Source: Microbacterium sp. YJN-G
Lineage (GTDB): Bacteria > Actinomycetota > Actinomycetes > Actinomycetales > Microbacteriaceae
Assembly (NCBI RefSeq): GCF_015040615.1
Contig: NZ_CP060402.1
Coordinates: forward strand, 1,240,001 to 1,304,000
Direction: 5' to 3'
DNA: 64,000 bases
Shown here: piece by piece, positions 48,180-56,550 of the stretch
How positions within the stretch are numbered: position 1 is the first letter of the stretch
How the letters are laid out: each line of letters starts with the position of its first letter
Made by a program: the position numbers and the translations under genes
The notes under the pieces: generated by a model
Told to the model about the DNA's origin: nothing
Seen by the model: only the letters and a program-made list of their open reading frames with translations
Databases searched by the model: none

Positions 48180-49514
48180 ATGGGTGCAGTACTCGAGAGC
48201 GGTCCGGTCGGTTTCGCCGGGCACATCATCACCCCCGAGTCGGATGACTACGCCGCGGCGTCGCGGAACGCGCTGACCGGTGGTGCGCCCGCGGCGATCC
48301 TGCGTCCCCGCGACGTCGACGATGTCCGCCGCGCGGTGTGCTTCGCCGCCGCATCGCGGCTTCCGCTCGCCGTGCGGGGCGGCGGCCACTCCGCCGCCGG
48401 ACTCGGCATGGCCGACGGCGGGATCGTGATCGACCTGCGCGCCCTCGACCAGGTCGCAGTCGAGCCCGGTGGCCGGGTGCGGGTGGGTGGCGGTGCGCTG
48501 TGGCGGCAGGTCGCCGGGGCGCTCGCGCAGCACGGGCTGGCGGTGTCATCGGGCGACACCGCCGATGTCGGAGTCGGCGGGCTGACGCTCTCCGGGGGCA
48601 TCGGATGGATGGTGCGCAGCCACGGCCTGACACTCGACCACCTGCGCGCGGTCGAGATCGTCACCGCCGCGGGTGAGGTGCTCATTGCGGATGCCGCTCA
48701 TCATCCCGATCTGTTCTGGGCGGTGCGCGGCGGGGGCGGTGCCTACGGCGTCGTGACGGCGTTCGAGTTCCAGGCGCGGACCGTCCCGGATGTCGCCCAC
48801 GCCGAGCTCACCTTCCCGGCCTCCGAGGCCACCCGGATCGTCTCCGCATGGACCCGCGCCATGCGCACCGCGCCGCAGGGGATCAGCTCGACGCTCGTGC
48901 TGGCCGACCCGCTCGCCGGAGGGATCGAGGCCCCGGTGCGCATCACCCTGGTGCGCTCGGACGGCGAGGATCTCGACGAGACGATCGCGCACCTGGCCGA
49001 TGCGGCGACGCTGCTCGCGGGGGAACAGACCCGCAGGTCCTATCTCGACATCCTGCATCCCGGTGTCGAGCTGCCGGCCGGCCTGCGCGCATCCGTGCGC
49101 AACGCCTTCGTGCCCGCCGGCACGGCCGATGCCGCCGCACTGACGGTGGCACGTCTGGCCTGCGAACCGCAGCCGGCCGCCATCGTGCTGCACAGCCTCG
49201 GCGGCGCCTTCGGGGAGGTCCCGGCTGAGGCGACGGCCTTCGCGCACCGTGATGCCGAGCTGATGATCACGACGTTCGCGGTGAGCCCCGAGGCGACGGC
49301 CGGTGCCGTGCGCGACCGCCTGAACCTGTTCTGGGACGAGCTGGGACCCCACGTGCGCGGGGCGTACGCGAACTCACTCGACGGGACCAGTCACGAGGCG
49401 GTCGCCGACGTCTATCCGGGGGCGACGCTGAGCCGGCTGGCCACGGTGAAGTCGGCGTACGATCCGCAGGCGCTGTTCACCCGGCACTTCGGGCCGTCGG
49501 GGGTCGGACGCTAG
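48180..49514 (+). CDS. FAD-dependent oxidoreductase (BBE/PCMH family)
   Basis: The 444-residue product has an N-terminal FAD-binding PCMH domain, with the histidine that is often covalently linked to FAD in VRGGGHSAAG (His70), GLTLSGGIGWMVRSHGLT, and the short BBE-like C-terminus (YPGATLSRLATVKSAYDP). It has no signal peptide, so it is probably cytoplasmic. Substrates in this family include sugars, alkaloids and hydroxylated aromatics, and none can be chosen here. AAGGAGG lies 5 bases before the ATG. It is followed at once by an ECF sigma factor, and oxidoreductases are typical ECF41 targets. Confidence 0.87.
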   Translation: MGAVLESGPVGFAGHIITPESDDYAAASRNALTGGAPAAILRPRDVDDVRRAVCFAAASRLPLAVRGGGHSAAGLGMADGGIVIDLRALDQVAVEPGGRVRVGGGALWRQVAGALAQHGLAVSSGDTADVGVGGLTLSGGIGWMVRSHGLTLDHLRAVEIVTAAGEVLIADAAHHPDLFWAVRGGGGAYGVVTAFEFQARTVPDVAHAELTFPASEATRIVSAWTRAMRTAPQGISSTLVLADPLAGGIEAPVRITLVRSDGEDLDETIAHLADAATLLAGEQTRRSYLDILHPGVELPAGLRASVRNAFVPAGTADAAALTVARLACEPQPAAIVLHSLGGAFGEVPAEATAFAHRDAELMITTFAVSPEATAGAVRDRLNLFWDELGPHVRGAYANSLDGTSHEAVADVYPGATLSRLATVKSAYDPQALFTRHFGPSGVGR

Positions 49515-49517
49515 TGT
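49512..49517 (+). promoter_or_regulatory. Possible internal -10 box for the sigma factor gene
   Basis: TAGTGT overlaps the stop codon of the oxidoreductase gene and lies 21 bases before the sigma-factor ATG, leaving GGGAGG inside the leader. It could give basal expression of the sigma factor. Confidence 0.3.
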
Positions 49518-49537
49518 CGGAGCCGGGGGAGGCCACC

Positions 49538-50374
49538 ATGACGGACGACACGCTGCTGGCGGCGGAATTCGAGGTGCACCGGCGCTATCTGACGTCGGTG
49601 GCGTACCGCATGCTCGGCAATCGCGCCGACGCGGAGGACGCCGTGCAGGAGTCCTGGCTGCGCCTGGACCGTGCCGTCGGTGTCGACGACCTGCGGGCCT
49701 GGCTCACCAGGGTCGTGAGCCGTATCTGCCTGGATCAGCTGCGCAGCCGCTCGCGACGGCACGAGAGTCCCCTCGAGACGCTGCCCGATCTCGAAGCGCC
49801 GCGCGGGTCCGAGCCCAGTGCGCAGGCGGAGGCATCGGACCGGATCAGCTACGCGCTGATGCTGGTGCTCGAGCAGCTCGCCCCCGACGAGCGGCTGGCC
49901 TATGTGCTGCATGACGTGTTCGGGCTGCCGTTCGACGAGATCGCCGATGTGGTGGGGCGGACTGCGCAGTCGGCCCGCAAGCTGGCCAGCCGTGCACGCA
50001 ACCGCATCCGCGGTGCGGGACCGTCGGGCTCACCGACCCGTCCGGAGCGTGAGAGGCGGCGCGCTGTCGTCGAGGCATTCCTCGCCGCGGCGCGGGACGG
50101 CGATCTCATCGGGCTCGTCGGTGTCCTGCATCCGGACGTCGAGTTCCGGATCGACCAGCGCGACGACGGCATCCGCATCGTGCGCGGTGCCGAGCTCGTC
50201 GCCGGCGAGGCCGCCGAGTTCCGCCGCTTCGCGGTGGGCTACTCGTTCGAGATCGTTCAGGCAGGAGAGGGCTTCGCGGTGCTCGCCTCGGACGGCGGCA
50301 CTCCGTCGTCGCTGCTGTTCTTCACGATCGATGGCGACAGGATCACCGCGATGGACGCGCGCTCCCTGGAGTGA
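49538..50374 (+). CDS. ECF41/SigJ-like sigma factor with SnoaL-like C-terminal domain
   Basis: The 278-residue product has sigma-70 region 2 (RYLTSVAYRMLGNRADAEDAVQESWLRLD), region 4 (LAPDERLAYVLHDVFGLPFDEIADVVGRT), and a C-terminal SnoaL-like domain of about 95 residues that in this group replaces an anti-sigma factor. The DGGGR and NPDKL motifs I associate with ECF41 are not clearly present (RIDQRDDGIRIV and MDARSLE stand near those places). The ATG at 49538 follows GGGAGG by 5 bases. It likely drives the upstream oxidoreductase and itself. Confidence 0.87.
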   Translation: MTDDTLLAAEFEVHRRYLTSVAYRMLGNRADAEDAVQESWLRLDRAVGVDDLRAWLTRVVSRICLDQLRSRSRRHESPLETLPDLEAPRGSEPSAQAEASDRISYALMLVLEQLAPDERLAYVLHDVFGLPFDEIADVVGRTAQSARKLASRARNRIRGAGPSGSPTRPERERRRAVVEAFLAAARDGDLIGLVGVLHPDVEFRIDQRDDGIRIVRGAELVAGEAAEFRRFAVGYSFEIVQAGEGFAVLASDGGTPSSLLFFTIDGDRITAMDARSLE

Positions 50375-50422
50375 CGCCGAGACTTGCCTTCCAGCACGAG
50401 ACAGTGCTCCCGGCACCCAGGG

Positions 50423-50460
50423 TCATGCTGGACGAGAAGTCTCATGCTGGATGAGAAGTC
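50423..50460. repeat. Two tandem 19-bp repeats between convergent genes
   Basis: TCATGCTGGACGAGAAGTC (50423-50441) is followed directly by TCATGCTGGATGAGAAGTC (50442-50460), one base different. An inverted, diverged copy (GAGACTTGCCTTCCAGCACGAG) starts at about 50380. The inverted arrangement may end transcription of the sigma gene and the RNB gene. Confidence 0.65.
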
Positions 50461-50479
50461 TCGCGGGCGAGGGACTGCC

Positions 50480-51898
50480 TCAGGCGGCGAACTCGACCGT
50501 TCCGCGTGCGACGTCGGTGCCGGCGAGGCGCAGCTGCACCGTCTCGCCGGGAGCCGCGCCGGCACCGACAGGGGCCGTCGCCGTCACAGCCGGATCGGCG
50601 ATCTGCACCGCCGCACGGTTCTCACCGCGCAGTTCGATGACCGTCGCCTCGATCGTCTCCCCGACGAACGGATGCAGCAGGGCCGCCTCCACGCGGTTGA
50701 TGGTCTCGGAGTTCAGGCGCGACGCACGCTGCCCCGACTCCTGCATGAGCGCCGGCAGCTCGGCCAGCGACGCGCGCGCCCACTCCGGGGCCGGCCGGCC
50801 CTGCGAGACGGCGAGGCAGATGGCCAGCGACCAGCGGTCGACGAGCCGGCGCAGGGGAGCGGTGGCATGAGCGTACGGCGCGGCGATCGCGGCCTGCTCC
50901 AGATCGCCCTGCGGCAGCGAGCCGTCGAAGGTCACATATCCCGCGCCGCGGAACAGCGAAGCGGCCTGCTCCAGCACAGGCAGGGTGAGCGGGTCGGCGG
51001 TATCCAGCGCGCGCAGGTACTCGCCGTAGTCGCCCTGCGTCCACGGTCGCCCGAGCGCCTCGGTCTGATGGCGGAACCGCTCGAAGGCGCGCTCGTCGGG
51101 CTGCGGCATGGTCCGCAGCACGCCGACCTTCGCGTCGATCATCAGCTCTGCCGCGGCCATGCCGGTCATCAGCGACAGCTGTGCGTTCCAGTCCTCGATC
51201 GGCAGCGGGCGACGTCGCTCGATGTCGTAGCGGCCGTCCTCACGCTGCACGACCTCCTCGTCGGGCAGGTTCAGGCTCGCCCCGCCGCGCACGGCCTCCT
51301 GCGCTCGCCGCAGTTCGCCGATCTCGCGCAGCAGCGACAGCTCCGCGTCGCCACGGTCCGCGGCCGCCTGCGCCGACACGTACTCCAGCTGGGCGCGCGA
51401 GCGGATCATCGCCCGCTCGAGCCGGAAATCCGTCTTCGCACCCGTGTCGTCGAGAAGGAAGGTCCACACCAGGGCGGGCCGTTCGACCCCGGGCAGCAGT
51501 GACGCGCGATCCTCCGACAGCACACGCGGATGCAGCGGCACGGTGCCGTCCGCGAGATAGAGCGTCTGCCCGCGCAGCCGAGCCTGCGCGTCGACGGCCC
51601 CGCCGGGCGTCACGAACCCCGGCACGTCGGCGATCGCGTACCGCACCTGGTACCCCGACCCCGCGCGCTCCAGGTGGAAGGCCTGGTCGAGGTCCCGGGA
51701 GCCCTCGGGGTCGAGCGTGGCGAACGGCACGTCGCGCAGGTCGAGCTCCGGTGTCGGCGCGCTCGCCGCTTCGGCTTCGGCGATCGCCTCGGCGGCGAAG
51801 TCGACCGGGGCCTCGATCTCGGCGCGCAGCTGCGCCAGGGCTGCGGCCAGCTCGCTCTGCTCGGCGGACGGTGCGACATGTGATCGGCGCTGAGGCAT
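50480..51898 (-). CDS. RNB-domain ribonuclease (RNase II/R family)
   Basis: The 472-residue product is an RNB exonuclease without the cold-shock N-terminal domains of RNase R. The metal-site motif near residues 60-75 reads LDPEGSRDLDQAF: three of the four acidic residues are kept and the last is Gln. Other landmarks are the YAIADVPGFVTPGGAVD strand, PHPRVLSEDRASLLPG-like region and APLRRLVDRWS. It would degrade RNA 3' to 5'. The start is supported by TAGGCT 7 bases upstream. Confidence 0.87.
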   Translation of the reverse strand: MPQRRSHVAPSAEQSELAAALAQLRAEIEAPVDFAAEAIAEAEAASAPTPELDLRDVPFATLDPEGSRDLDQAFHLERAGSGYQVRYAIADVPGFVTPGGAVDAQARLRGQTLYLADGTVPLHPRVLSEDRASLLPGVERPALVWTFLLDDTGAKTDFRLERAMIRSRAQLEYVSAQAAADRGDAELSLLREIGELRRAQEAVRGGASLNLPDEEVVQREDGRYDIERRRPLPIEDWNAQLSLMTGMAAAELMIDAKVGVLRTMPQPDERAFERFRHQTEALGRPWTQGDYGEYLRALDTADPLTLPVLEQAASLFRGAGYVTFDGSLPQGDLEQAAIAAPYAHATAPLRRLVDRWSLAICLAVSQGRPAPEWARASLAELPALMQESGQRASRLNSETINRVEAALLHPFVGETIEATVIELRGENRAAVQIADPAVTATAPVGAGAAPGETVQLRLAGTDVARGTVEFAA

Positions 51899-51904
51899 GC
51901 CGCC

Positions 51905-51910
51905 AGCCTA
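51905..51910 (-). promoter_or_regulatory. -10 box of the RNB ribonuclease gene
   Basis: The minus strand reads TAGGCT, ending 7 bases before the ATG at 51898. Confidence 0.5.
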
Positions 51911-51988
51911 TGCCGCGCCCCCACGCACGGCTATGACGCGCGCGGCGTCATCCTTCGCCTCACCGGCCCCGCGGACCGGATGCGGCGC

Positions 51989-51994
51989 TAGCGT
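51989..51994 (+). promoter_or_regulatory. -10 box of the PEP mutase/isocitrate lyase-family gene
   Basis: TAGCGT ends 8 bases before the ATG at 52002 and supports that start over an in-frame upstream codon at 51897. Confidence 0.5.
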
Positions 51995-52001
51995 GAAGAT
52001 C

Positions 52002-52772
52002 ATGAGCACCGCAGACAAGGCACAGACTCTCACCGACCTCTACTCCGCACCGGAGATCCTCCGAGTCGTCAACATCTGGGACGTGGTGTCGGCCAAGGCC
52101 GTCGCCGCGCTGCCCGAGACGAAGGCCCTCGCCACCGCGGGCCACTCCATCGCCGCGACGTTCGGCTATCCGGACGGGCAGATCCCACGTGAGCTGATGC
52201 TCGACATGGTCGGCCGCATCGCGGCATCCGTCGACCTGCCCGTCTCGGCCGACCTCGACGACGGCTACGGCGATGCGGGCGAGACCACCCGCCTGGCCAT
52301 CGGCGCGGGTATCGTCGGCGCCAACATCGAAGACAGGCTGAAGCCGCTCGACGAGTCCGTCGCGCAGGTGGAGGCGATCGTCAGGGCCGCAGAGGCGGAG
52401 GGCGTCGCTTTCGCGCTGAACGCGCGCACCGACGCGATCGTGCGCGGCGGCGACAAGCCGCTCGCCGACAAGCTGGCGGATGCCGTCGAGCGCGGCCGCG
52501 CCTTCCTCGACGCGGGCGCGACGGCCGTGTTCGTGCCTGGCGTCCTCGACGCGGATGCCACCCGCACCCTGGTCGACGGGATCGGTGTGAACAAGGTGAG
52601 CGTCATCGGCCTGCCCGGCGCACTGACTGCCGCAGAGTACGAGGCGCTCGGCGTCACCCGCATCTCGTACGGTCCCGTCACGCAGCGCGTCGCACTCACG
52701 CGCCTGCAGGATCTCGCCACCGATCTCTACGCGAACGGCGTCATTCCCGAGGGCACCCGCGCGCTGAACTGA
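52002..52772 (+). CDS. Isocitrate lyase/PEP mutase-family protein
   Basis: The 256-residue product is a TIM-barrel member of the PEP mutase/isocitrate lyase superfamily, with VVNIWDVVSAKAVAAL near the N-terminus, the metal-binding VSADLDDGYGD loop, GANIEDR and the FALNARTDAI strand. The cysteine-containing KKCGH loop of true isocitrate and methylisocitrate lyases is absent, so it probably acts on a different 2-keto or phosphono acid. Substrate is unknown. It stands alone, divergent from the RNB gene and upstream of vapBC. Confidence 0.85.
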   Translation: MSTADKAQTLTDLYSAPEILRVVNIWDVVSAKAVAALPETKALATAGHSIAATFGYPDGQIPRELMLDMVGRIAASVDLPVSADLDDGYGDAGETTRLAIGAGIVGANIEDRLKPLDESVAQVEAIVRAAEAEGVAFALNARTDAIVRGGDKPLADKLADAVERGRAFLDAGATAVFVPGVLDADATRTLVDGIGVNKVSVIGLPGALTAAEYEALGVTRISYGPVTQRVALTRLQDLATDLYANGVIPEGTRALN

Positions 52773-52776
52773 TCGT

Positions 52777-52803
52777 GCATCAGATGTGATGCTGGTATGA
52801 TGC
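52777..52803. promoter_or_regulatory. vapBC operator: GCATCA/TGATGC inverted repeat
   Basis: GCATCA (52777-52782) and TGATGC (52787-52792) are a perfect 6-bp inverted repeat, and a further TGATGC (52798-52803) overlaps the -10 box. This is the expected layout for autoregulation by a VapB-VapC complex. Confidence 0.5.
52793..52801 (+). promoter_or_regulatory. Extended -10 promoter of vapBC
   Basis: TGGTATGAT (TGn plus TATGAT, hexamer 52796-52801) ends 7 bases before the vapB ATG: a leaderless start, overlapped by the operator. Confidence 0.55.
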
Positions 52804-52807
52804 AGGG

Positions 52808-53041
52808 ATGAGGACGACGGTCGATCTGCCACCCGCAGTTCACGCGCGCACGCTGGAACTGGCGCGCGCGCGGGGGATCTCGCTGTCGGCCCTCCTGTCC
52901 GAGCTGACCGTGCGCGGCCTGGCGCAGATCGACGAACCCGTACGGCTTGCCACCGACGAGCGCACGGGGCTTCCGATGCTGTCGCTCGGCCGGCGGCTGA
53001 CATCGGAGGATGTGGCCGAACTCATCGACGAGGTCGCCTGA
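52808..53041 (+). CDS. vapB: VapB-type ribbon-helix-helix antitoxin
   Basis: The 77-residue product begins with a ribbon-helix-helix DNA-binding segment (MRTTVDLPPAVHARTLELARARGISLSALLSELTVRGL). The C-terminal tail (SLGRRLTSEDVAELIDEVA) would wrap the toxin. It neutralises the PIN-domain toxin encoded 3 bases downstream and probably represses its own promoter. Short, stop-to-start spacing and order (antitoxin first) are typical. Confidence 0.85.
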   Translation: MRTTVDLPPAVHARTLELARARGISLSALLSELTVRGLAQIDEPVRLATDERTGLPMLSLGRRLTSEDVAELIDEVA

Positions 53042-53044
53042 GCG

Positions 53045-53449
53045 ATGGTCGAGTTCCTGCTCGACGCGAACGTGCTCATCGCGCTGGCGGTTGTCGAGCA
53101 TGAACACCACGACGCGGCTGAGGACTGGTTCACCACGGTGGACAGGGCCTGGCTGTGTCCTGTCGTGGAGGGTGCGCTCCTGCGCTTTCTGCTCCGTGTG
53201 GGGGAGACTTCGGCCACAGCGGCTGCTCTGCTCCATGAGTTCCATGCGCATCCCCGCATCGGATTCACCCCGGATACGCTCTCCTACGGTGAGGTCGTAG
53301 TGGATGACGTTCTCGGGCACCGACAGCTCACCGACGTGTACCTGGCAGCCGTCGCTGAGTCGCGCGGATGGAAGCTCGCCACGTTCGATCAGGGACTCCA
53401 CCGGCTTCGACCGGCGCAGACCAGGCTGATCGGCGATCGGCATCGGTGA
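53045..53449 (+). CDS. vapC: VapC-type PIN-domain ribonuclease toxin
   Basis: The 134-residue PIN domain keeps the acidic metal ligands Asp7 ([10 protein letters not shown]), Glu42 ([10 protein letters not shown]), Asp97 ([11 protein letters not shown]) and Asp115 (ATFDQGL). VapC toxins cut specific tRNAs or rRNA; the target here is unknown. The fold and motif spacing resemble the TA-system VapC group of mycobacteria. It is translated 3 bases after vapB. Confidence 0.88.
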   Translation: MVEFLLDANVLIALAVVEHEHHDAAEDWFTTVDRAWLCPVVEGALLRFLLRVGETSATAAALLHEFHAHPRIGFTPDTLSYGEVVVDDVLGHRQLTDVYLAAVAESRGWKLATFDQGLHRLRPAQTRLIGDRHR

Positions 53450-53494
53450 GGAGTCTCAGTCGCAACCGCGACATAGGCGTCCCTACGCGGTCGA

Positions 53495-53500
53495 TACAAT
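53495..53500 (+). promoter_or_regulatory. -10 box of proS
   Basis: TACAAT ends 8 bases before the GTG at 53508. Confidence 0.5.
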
Positions 53501-53507
53501 CGACCCC

Positions 53508-55262
53508 GTGGTCACACGTCTATCGAACTTCTTCCTCCGCACGCTCCGCGAAGACCCGGCCGGCGCCGAGGTCGCCAGCCACAAGCTGCTGATCCGCGCC
53601 GGGTACATCCGGCCGCAGGCCGCAGGCATCTTCGCGTGGCTGCCGCTGGGCCTGCGCGTGAAGGCGAAGATCGAGACCGTCATCCGCGAGGAGATGGCCG
53701 CCGCCGGAGCGCAGGAGGTGCACTTCCCGGCGCTGATGCCGCGTGAGGCGTACGAGGCGACCGGCCGGTGGGACGAGTACGGCGACCTGCTGTTCCGCCT
53801 GCACGACCGCAAGGGCGGCGACTACCTGCTCGCGCCCACGCACGAAGAGGCCTTCACCCTGCTGGTTAAGGACCTGTACTCCTCGTACAAGGACCTGCCC
53901 CTGACGATCTACCAGATCCAGGACAAGTACCGCGATGAGGCCCGTCCTCGCGCCGGCCTGCTGCGCGGGCGCGAGTTCACCATGAAGGACGCGTACTCCT
54001 TCGACGCCTCCGACGAGGGTCTGGACGCCAGCTACCAGGCGCAGCGCGACGCCTACGAGCGCATCTTCCAGCGGCTTGGCCTCGAGTACGCCATCGTGCA
54101 GGCGGATGCCGGTGCGATGGGCGGCTCGCGCAGCGAGGAGTTCCTGCACCCGACGCCCGTCGGTGAGGACACGTTCGTGCGCAGCGAGGGCGGCTACGCC
54201 GCCAACGTCGAGGCCTACACGACCACCGCGCCCGAGCCGGCCGGCTGGGACGGCGTGCCCCAGGCGACGATCTTCGACTCGCCCGACACCCCCACCATCG
54301 AGACGCTCGTCACGCACTCCAACGCCGTGCTCGACGGCGAGTACACCGCAGCCGACACACTCAAGAACGTCGTGCTCGCGCTGAAGCACCTCGACGGCTC
54401 GCGCGAACTGGTGATCGTCGGCATCCCCGGCGACCGCGAGGTCGACATGAAGCGCGCCGAGGTCGCGTTCGCTCCCGCCGAGGTCGAGGCGGCGACGGAT
54501 GCCGACTTCGAACGGCACCCGCTGCTGGTGCGGGGCTACATCGGCCCCTGGTCCGCGACCGGCCCCGTGCTGGGCGAGGAATCCGCCACCGGCATCCGCT
54601 ACCTCGTCGACCCCCGCGTCGCCGACGGCACCGCCTGGATCACCGGCGCGAACATCGACCAGAAGCACGTGCACTCCGTCGTCGCGGGTCGTGACTTCAC
54701 CGCAGACGGCACCGCCGAGATCGCGAACGTCCGCGAAGGCGACCCGGCCCCCGACGGCTCGGGCCCTGTCACGCTCGCGCGCGGCATGGAGATCGGCCAC
54801 GTCTTCCAGCTCGGCCGCAAATACGCCGAGGCCCTCGGCCTGAAGGTGCTCGACCAGAACGGCAAGCTCGTCACGGTCACCATGGGCTCCTACGGCATCG
54901 GCGTCACCCGCATCCTCGCGATCATCGCCGAGCTGAACAACGACGAGAAGGGCCTGATCTGGCCGGCATCCGTCGCCCCGTTCGACGTGCAGGTCGTCGC
55001 CGCGGGCCGCGACCAGGTCGCCTTCGACGTGGCCGAGGACATCGCGAACCAGCTCGAGGCCGCGCGTCTGGATGTGCTCTACGATGACCGCGTGAAGGTG
55101 TCGCCCGGTGTGAAGTTCGGCGACGCCGAGCTGGTCGGCGTGCCGAGGATCGTGATCGTCGGCCGCGGTGCGGCCGACGGCCAGGTCGAGCTGTGGAACC
55201 GCGCGACGGGGGAGCGCGAGACCGTCTCGGTGGCGGATGCCGTCACACGTCTCACGTCCTGA
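53508..55262 (+). CDS. proS: Prolyl-tRNA synthetase
   Basis: This class II synthetase charges tRNA-Pro. The 584-residue product is the bacterial type: motif 1 near residues 40-70, motif 2 [27 protein letters not shown] (about 140-166), a YbaK-like editing insertion (about 225-380), motif 3 [16 protein letters not shown] (about 461-476), and the anticodon-binding domain at the end. The GTG start is leaderless by its -10 spacing. Its position after ispG matches other actinobacteria. Confidence 0.97.
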   Translation: MVTRLSNFFLRTLREDPAGAEVASHKLLIRAGYIRPQAAGIFAWLPLGLRVKAKIETVIREEMAAAGAQEVHFPALMPREAYEATGRWDEYGDLLFRLHDRKGGDYLLAPTHEEAFTLLVKDLYSSYKDLPLTIYQIQDKYRDEARPRAGLLRGREFTMKDAYSFDASDEGLDASYQAQRDAYERIFQRLGLEYAIVQADAGAMGGSRSEEFLHPTPVGEDTFVRSEGGYAANVEAYTTTAPEPAGWDGVPQATIFDSPDTPTIETLVTHSNAVLDGEYTAADTLKNVVLALKHLDGSRELVIVGIPGDREVDMKRAEVAFAPAEVEAATDADFERHPLLVRGYIGPWSATGPVLGEESATGIRYLVDPRVADGTAWITGANIDQKHVHSVVAGRDFTADGTAEIANVREGDPAPDGSGPVTLARGMEIGHVFQLGRKYAEALGLKVLDQNGKLVTVTMGSYGIGVTRILAIIAELNNDEKGLIWPASVAPFDVQVVAAGRDQVAFDVAEDIANQLEAARLDVLYDDRVKVSPGVKFGDAELVGVPRIVIVGRGAADGQVELWNRATGERETVSVADAVTRLTS

Positions 55263-55368
55263 AGCCGATTCACTCCTGAAGCCGGCTCATGGCCGCGACG
55301 GGCGTGCGTGACCTGACGCGCCCGCCCGTTCGGCCGGAGTCCGGCGGCGGCTGTGACAGGCTGAGGGC

Positions 55369-56403
55369 ATGACCGATGCCACGCTGACGGACGAACTGCG
55401 CCAGGAGCTGACCGCCCTGCTCGACCAGGCAGGGGTGCGCATCGAGCGCGGGCTCGTCGCCCGGCTCCTGCAGACCTCGCTGCGGCTGGGCATGGAGAGC
55501 ACCGACCGACTCGACCTGAAGATCGCCTCGGCCGCGCTGAGCGAGATGCGCGACGCCTTCCGCCTGTTCCAGCCGTTCCACCACGTGCCCAAGGTCACGG
55601 TGTTCGGCTCGGCTCGCACGCGGCACGACGACCCGCTGTACGTGCAGGCGCGCGATGTCGCTGCCGAACTCGCCGACGACGGCTGGATGGTCGTCACCGG
55701 CGCCGGACCCGGGATCATGCAGGCCGCCGCGGAGGGCGCCGGCTCGAAGATGTCACTCGGGGTGTCGATCCGCCTGCCGTTCGAGGAGCGGGCGAACACG
55801 ATCATCGAGCAGGACGCCCAGGTCGTCTCGATGAAGTACTTCTTCACCCGCAAGCTCATGCTCATGAAGGAGTCGCGGGGCTTCATCTGCCTGCCCGGCG
55901 GCTTCGGGACCATGGACGAGATGTTCGAGCTGCTCACCCTGCAGCAGACCGGCAAGGCCGAGCCGATGCCGATCGTGCTGCTCGACGCGAAGGGCGGCGC
56001 GTTCTGGCACGGGCTGAAGACCTTCGTCGACGACCACCTGGTCTCATCGGGCGTGATCTCGCCGCACGATCTGGATCGCGTGCTCATCACCGACTCGGTG
56101 GAGGCCGCGGTCGACGACATCACGAGCTTCTGGCGCAACTACGATTCGCTGCGCTGGGTGGGTGACCGCCTGGTGCTGCGGCTCGTGCACGAACCGACGG
56201 ATGCCGACGTCGAGAGCCTCAACGAGCGATTCGGATCGATGTGTGCGGAGGGGCGCATCGAGCGCTCCGAGGCGCTCGAGGTCGAGCGGGCGGACGGGGA
56301 TGCCGTCGAGCTGCCGCGACTGGTGATGAACCTCGAGCAGCGTGCCGTCGGATCGCTGTACGCCCTCATCCGGGCGATCAACGACCTGCCGTCGGCGGTC
56401 TGA
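55369..56403 (+). CDS. LOG-family protein
   Basis: The 344-residue product carries a Rossmann-like LOG domain, with VFGSARTRHDDP, GAGPGIMQAAAEGA and the signature PGGFGTMDEMFELLTLQQ. LOG enzymes release cytokinin-type bases from nucleotides; many bacterial members act as nucleotide hydrolases of unknown substrate and are often mislabelled lysine decarboxylase. Extensions of about 75 residues at the N-terminus and 85 at the C-terminus place it in the longer subgroup. CAGGCT stands 7 bases before the ATG, a degenerate -10. Confidence 0.85.
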   Translation: MTDATLTDELRQELTALLDQAGVRIERGLVARLLQTSLRLGMESTDRLDLKIASAALSEMRDAFRLFQPFHHVPKVTVFGSARTRHDDPLYVQARDVAAELADDGWMVVTGAGPGIMQAAAEGAGSKMSLGVSIRLPFEERANTIIEQDAQVVSMKYFFTRKLMLMKESRGFICLPGGFGTMDEMFELLTLQQTGKAEPMPIVLLDAKGGAFWHGLKTFVDDHLVSSGVISPHDLDRVLITDSVEAAVDDITSFWRNYDSLRWVGDRLVLRLVHEPTDADVESLNERFGSMCAEGRIERSEALEVERADGDAVELPRLVMNLEQRAVGSLYALIRAINDLPSAV

Positions 56404-56406
56404 CGC

Positions 56407-56423
56407 CGGCGGCTACGCCGCCG
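56407..56423 (+). terminator. Stem-loop after the LOG-family gene
   Basis: CGGCGGC (56407-56413) pairs with GCCGCCG (56417-56423) around TAC, three bases after the stop codon. Confidence 0.55.
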
Positions 56424-56550
56424 AGGCGATTCCCGTGCCGGTGTCAGCGGCATGTCGTGCCCGATCGGCCACGCCCGTTCAGCCCGTGTTCACGCGGAGG
56501 TCATCCCGGGCGAGGAAGCTGACCCGCGCAGCATCCGACGAGGAGGATCG

